A stretch of 7,087 nucleotides of DNA from Vulcanimicrobiota bacterium (GTDB lineage: Bacteria > Vulcanimicrobiota > Vulcanimicrobiia > Vulcanimicrobiales > Vulcanimicrobiaceae). Under the pieces are notes generated by a model. That model was not told the DNA's origin. It made no database searches and saw only the letters and a program-made list of their open reading frames with translations. The translations under genes were made by a program, and so were the position numbers. Location: contig JABEUW010000086.1 of NCBI GenBank assembly GCA_013043945.1, forward strand, positions 1 through 7,087, written 5' to 3'. Below, piece by piece: positions 4,944 through 7,087 of the stretch. How positions within the stretch are numbered: position 1 is the first letter of the stretch; the number at the start of each line of letters is the position of its first letter.

Positions 4944-6512
4944 ATGAAGATCGAAGCGAGAAGGCAGGGTGGAGAGGGGCGCGCGAAGGCGTTCATGGTA
5001 CTCGGCACCGGTTCCGACGTCGGGAAATCGCTCGTGACTGCCGCGCTCTGCCGCTATCTCGCTCGGCTCGGCATCGCCGTCGCCCCCTTCAAAGCGCAGA
5101 ATATGTCGCTCAATTCCGCCGTCACTCCCGACGGCAAGGAGATCGGCCGCGCGCAGGCGCTCCAGGCCGAGGCCGCCGGCATCGCTCCGAGCGTCGATAT
5201 GAATCCGGTGCTCCTCAAGCCGAGCTCGACCGATGGAGCGCAGGTGGTTCTCCACGGGGAGCGCTTTGGAACGGTGCATGCCGCCGACTATCGCGGGCGA
5301 AATCGCGAGCGATTCTGGCCGGCGGTGCTCGAATCGTACGAACGCCTCGCCTCTGAGTACGATGCGATCGTGCTCGAAGGCGCCGGCTCCCCTGCGGAGA
5401 TCAATCTCCGCGAGGGAGATATCGTGAATATGGCGATGGCGCATGCTGCCGATGCCCGCTGTATGCTCGTCGGCGATATCGATCGCGGCGGCGTCTTTGC
5501 CGCGATCTACGGAACGCTCGCGTTGCTCGACGATCACGATCGCGCGCGGATCGATGGCTTCACCATCAATAAGTTTCGCGGCGATCGAAGCCTGCTCGAG
5601 CCGGGAATCATCGAGATCGAACGGCGCTGCGAACGACGCTGCTTTGGCGTGCTCCCCTATCTTCCGGGGCTGCAACTCGACGAAGAGGACTCACTCGCGC
5701 TCGATCGCCGCCGCCTCGGCGCACCGTGGGGCGCGCGTCGCGAGGACGAACGACTCCGGATCGCCGTTCTTTCCTATCCATACCTTTCGAATTTTACCGA
5801 TTTCGAACCGCTCGCCGCCGAGCCATCGGTCGATCTGCGCTATACCGATCGTTTCGAGGACGTCGCGAACGCCGACCTCGCGATCCTTCCGGGGTCGAAG
5901 AACACGATCGCCGATCTGCAATGGCTCCGGGCGCGCCGGCTCGATGAAGCGCTGCGCCATGCCGGACACATTTTGGGGATCTGCGGCGGCATGCAGATGC
6001 TGGGCCGACGGATCGAGGATCCACATGCGGTTGAGGCCGGCGGCAAGCACGAAGGGCTCGGCCTGCTCGCGCTCTCAACGACGATGTTGCAGGAGAAAAT
6101 AACTCGGCAAGTGAGCGGAGCGCACGCCGCGACCGGTGCGCCGATCCGCGGATATGAGATTCACGTCGGCGAGAGTGAGTACGATGCCGCAAGTCTTCCG
6201 TTTGCAGAGATTCACGACCTCGGCGCTTCGAATGTGCGGCGCGACGGTGCGCGCTCGGAGGACGGTTTTGTTGCAGGGACTTACATGCACGGGCTCTTCG
6301 ATGATGATCGCTTTCGGCATGAGTATCTCGGGCGACTGCATGCATCGCTCGGACGCGCTCCCGCGGCGCAGTGGTTTTTCGTGCAACGCGAACGGGAGCG
6401 CTCGCTCGATCGTCTCGCAGATATGGTAGCGAGCGAACTCGACCTCACGACGTTTTTTGCGCGGCTCGTGGAACGCAGCCTGTCGCCACAGCGGCTAGGC
6501 GGAGGCCTTTGA
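4944..6512 (+). CDS. cobQ: Cobyric acid synthase (glutamine-hydrolysing), 522 aa
   Basis: CobQ/CbiP amidates adenosylcobyrinic acid a,c-diamide at the b, d, e and g side chains with glutamine and ATP, giving adenosylcobyric acid, in the cytosol. Numbering from the ATG at 4944, the N-terminal synthetase domain has the P-loop GTGSDVGKS (21-29), KAQNMSLNS (50-58) and INKFRGD (208-214). The C-terminal class I glutaminase-like domain has LPGSKNT (315-321), GICGGMQMLG with the nucleophile Cys347, GYEIHVG (403-409) and YMHGLFD with His449. All key residues are present and the length is normal for the family (about 480-520). The start is uncertain. ATG 4944 keeps the usual AKA-lead into the first strand but has only a weak upstream GGGAA. 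ATG 4995 has GAAGG close by but would trim that strand. A TTG at 4884 is possible but unlikely. No other cobalamin genes are adjacent. Confidence 0.95.
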   Translation: MKIEARRQGGEGRAKAFMVLGTGSDVGKSLVTAALCRYLARLGIAVAPFKAQNMSLNSAVTPDGKEIGRAQALQAEAAGIAPSVDMNPVLLKPSSTDGAQVVLHGERFGTVHAADYRGRNRERFWPAVLESYERLASEYDAIVLEGAGSPAEINLREGDIVNMAMAHAADARCMLVGDIDRGGVFAAIYGTLALLDDHDRARIDGFTINKFRGDRSLLEPGIIEIERRCERRCFGVLPYLPGLQLDEEDSLALDRRRLGAPWGARREDERLRIAVLSYPYLSNFTDFEPLAAEPSVDLRYTDRFEDVANADLAILPGSKNTIADLQWLRARRLDEALRHAGHILGICGGMQMLGRRIEDPHAVEAGGKHEGLGLLALSTTMLQEKITRQVSGAHAATGAPIRGYEIHVGESEYDAASLPFAEIHDLGASNVRRDGARSEDGFVAGTYMHGLFDDDRFRHEYLGRLHASLGRAPAAQWFFVQRERERSLDRLADMVASELDLTTFFARLVERSLSPQRLGGGL

Positions 6513-7087
6513 GGCTCCGAGAAATGTTTCGAGGGCGAGGCGGAGGGTCGTGAGATCCGATTGACCGAGTAGCTTCTCCCAGTGTACGTCGGCACGTTTG
6601 GGGCCATTCGAGGTATAATACATCGAGGCGCGGCGAAAACTCGGTTCGAAGATCAAGCCTTTGCGCTGCTCCCCTGCTGTATGCACCAGCTGTAACGAGG
6701 CTCCGAAAGCCTCTCGCAGGGTAATACTCAGTGCGCGGAGACGCGCTTCGGAGGTCGGCGCATACATCATACTTTGCATGCCGACCGTGCTCAGTGCGAG
6801 TCGCGTTGCGCTCGGTACGGCGCCGGGGCGCTCGCTCGCCAGGATATCGCGCTCCATCGTGATGACCGTCGTGAGCTGCCCCGCCCCGTCGAAGAGCGCT
6901 CGAATTTCAATCTCGGTGACACCGGGCCCGTCGAGCCTCGGGACCATCGTGCGCACGGGCTCCTCGGCGAAGCGAGGGTCGCTCGCGATCTTTTCGGCGA
7001 TCCCGCCCTCCTTGACGAGTTCGAGAAAAAGGTGCCGCCCGCTCTCGGCGGAGGCGTTGTTTTCGTACGCCACCTGAAACTCGTTCG
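6495..7087 (-). CDS. Protein of unknown function, probably cut by the right edge
   Basis: The - strand frame is open from the right edge to a TAG at 6497-6495, at least 196 residues. A GTG at 7073 could start a 192-residue protein (beginning MAYENNASAESG), but no clear ribosome binding site precedes it and the frame continues upstream as NEFQ, so the gene probably begins outside the window. I do not recognise a family. The part in view looks soluble and mixed alpha/beta, with no signal peptide or membrane segment. It has a strand-like stretch (EIEIRALFDGAGQLTTVITM), a Met-rich middle (GMQSMMY) and a helical C-terminus (TLRLALETFLGASKASA). Third-position GC preference resembles its neighbours, and competing frames are shorter, which supports it being real. 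Its last 18 bases overlap the end of cobQ tail to tail. Function cannot be inferred from context. Confidence 0.62.
   Translation of the reverse strand, partial: NEFQVAYENNASAESGRHLFLELVKEGGIAEKIASDPRFAEEPVRTMVPRLDGPGVTEIEIRALFDGAGQLTTVITMERDILASERPGAVPSATRLALSTVGMQSMMYAPTSEARLRALSITLREAFGASLQLVHTAGEQRKGLIFEPSFRRASMYYTSNGPKRADVHWEKLLGQSDLTTLRLALETFLGASKASA

Noticed and set aside
4788..5675. Upstream extension of the S1-domain reading frame to 648 codons
   Set aside because: The added part is antisense to the conserved cobQ sequence. A good ribosome binding site supports the start at 4787, where the S1 protein composition begins.

Overview
The window is GC-rich and dense with genes. It holds six protein-coding genes (two cut by the window edges) and no tRNA, rRNA, CRISPR array or mobile element that I can see. 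One gene encodes a probable outer-membrane beta-barrel protein and another a large exported metalloprotease, so the host is most likely a diderm bacterium. The selenophosphate synthetase tail implies selenium use. The cobyric acid synthase implies at least part of a cobalamin pathway. The phylum cannot be settled from this stretch; a poorly cultured GC-rich diderm lineage such as Eremiobacterota would fit, but that is only a guess.

Layout from left to right: (1) the 3' end of selD on the + strand (1-146). (2) A convergent beta-barrel protein gene on the - strand (160-984). (3) A divergent intergenic region (985-1182) with an extended -10 promoter for the barrel gene and the ribosome binding site of the next gene. 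(4) A secreted gluzincin/met-zincin metalloprotease of the DUF5117/DUF4953 type on the + strand (1183-3696). (5) A convergent three-S1-domain RNA-binding protein on the - strand (3729-4787), with a tandemly repeated Ala/Glu/Pro/Val-rich N-terminal tail. (6) A second divergent region (4788-4943). (7) cobQ on the + strand (4944-6512). (8) A convergent gene of unknown function on the - strand (6495 to the right edge), overlapping the end of cobQ by 18 bases.

The strand alternates at every gene, so there is no operon inside the window and little reason to link the genes by function. The selenium, cobalamin and RNA-binding genes look like unrelated housekeeping functions. The barrel protein and the metalloprotease are both envelope or exported proteins sharing a divergent intergenic region, which is the only suggestive pairing.

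The least ordinary element is the region before the S1-domain gene. Its presumed 5' leader (- strand) carries a GNRA-capped hairpin, then a convincing intrinsic terminator about 45 bases ahead of the start codon, then a small hairpin next to the ribosome binding site. A 10-bp long-range inverted repeat encloses the terminator, and a 28-codon reading frame runs through it to end in an ATGA overlap with the S1 start codon. This looks like a transcription attenuator of a kind I do not recognise. No complete novel multigene system is visible.
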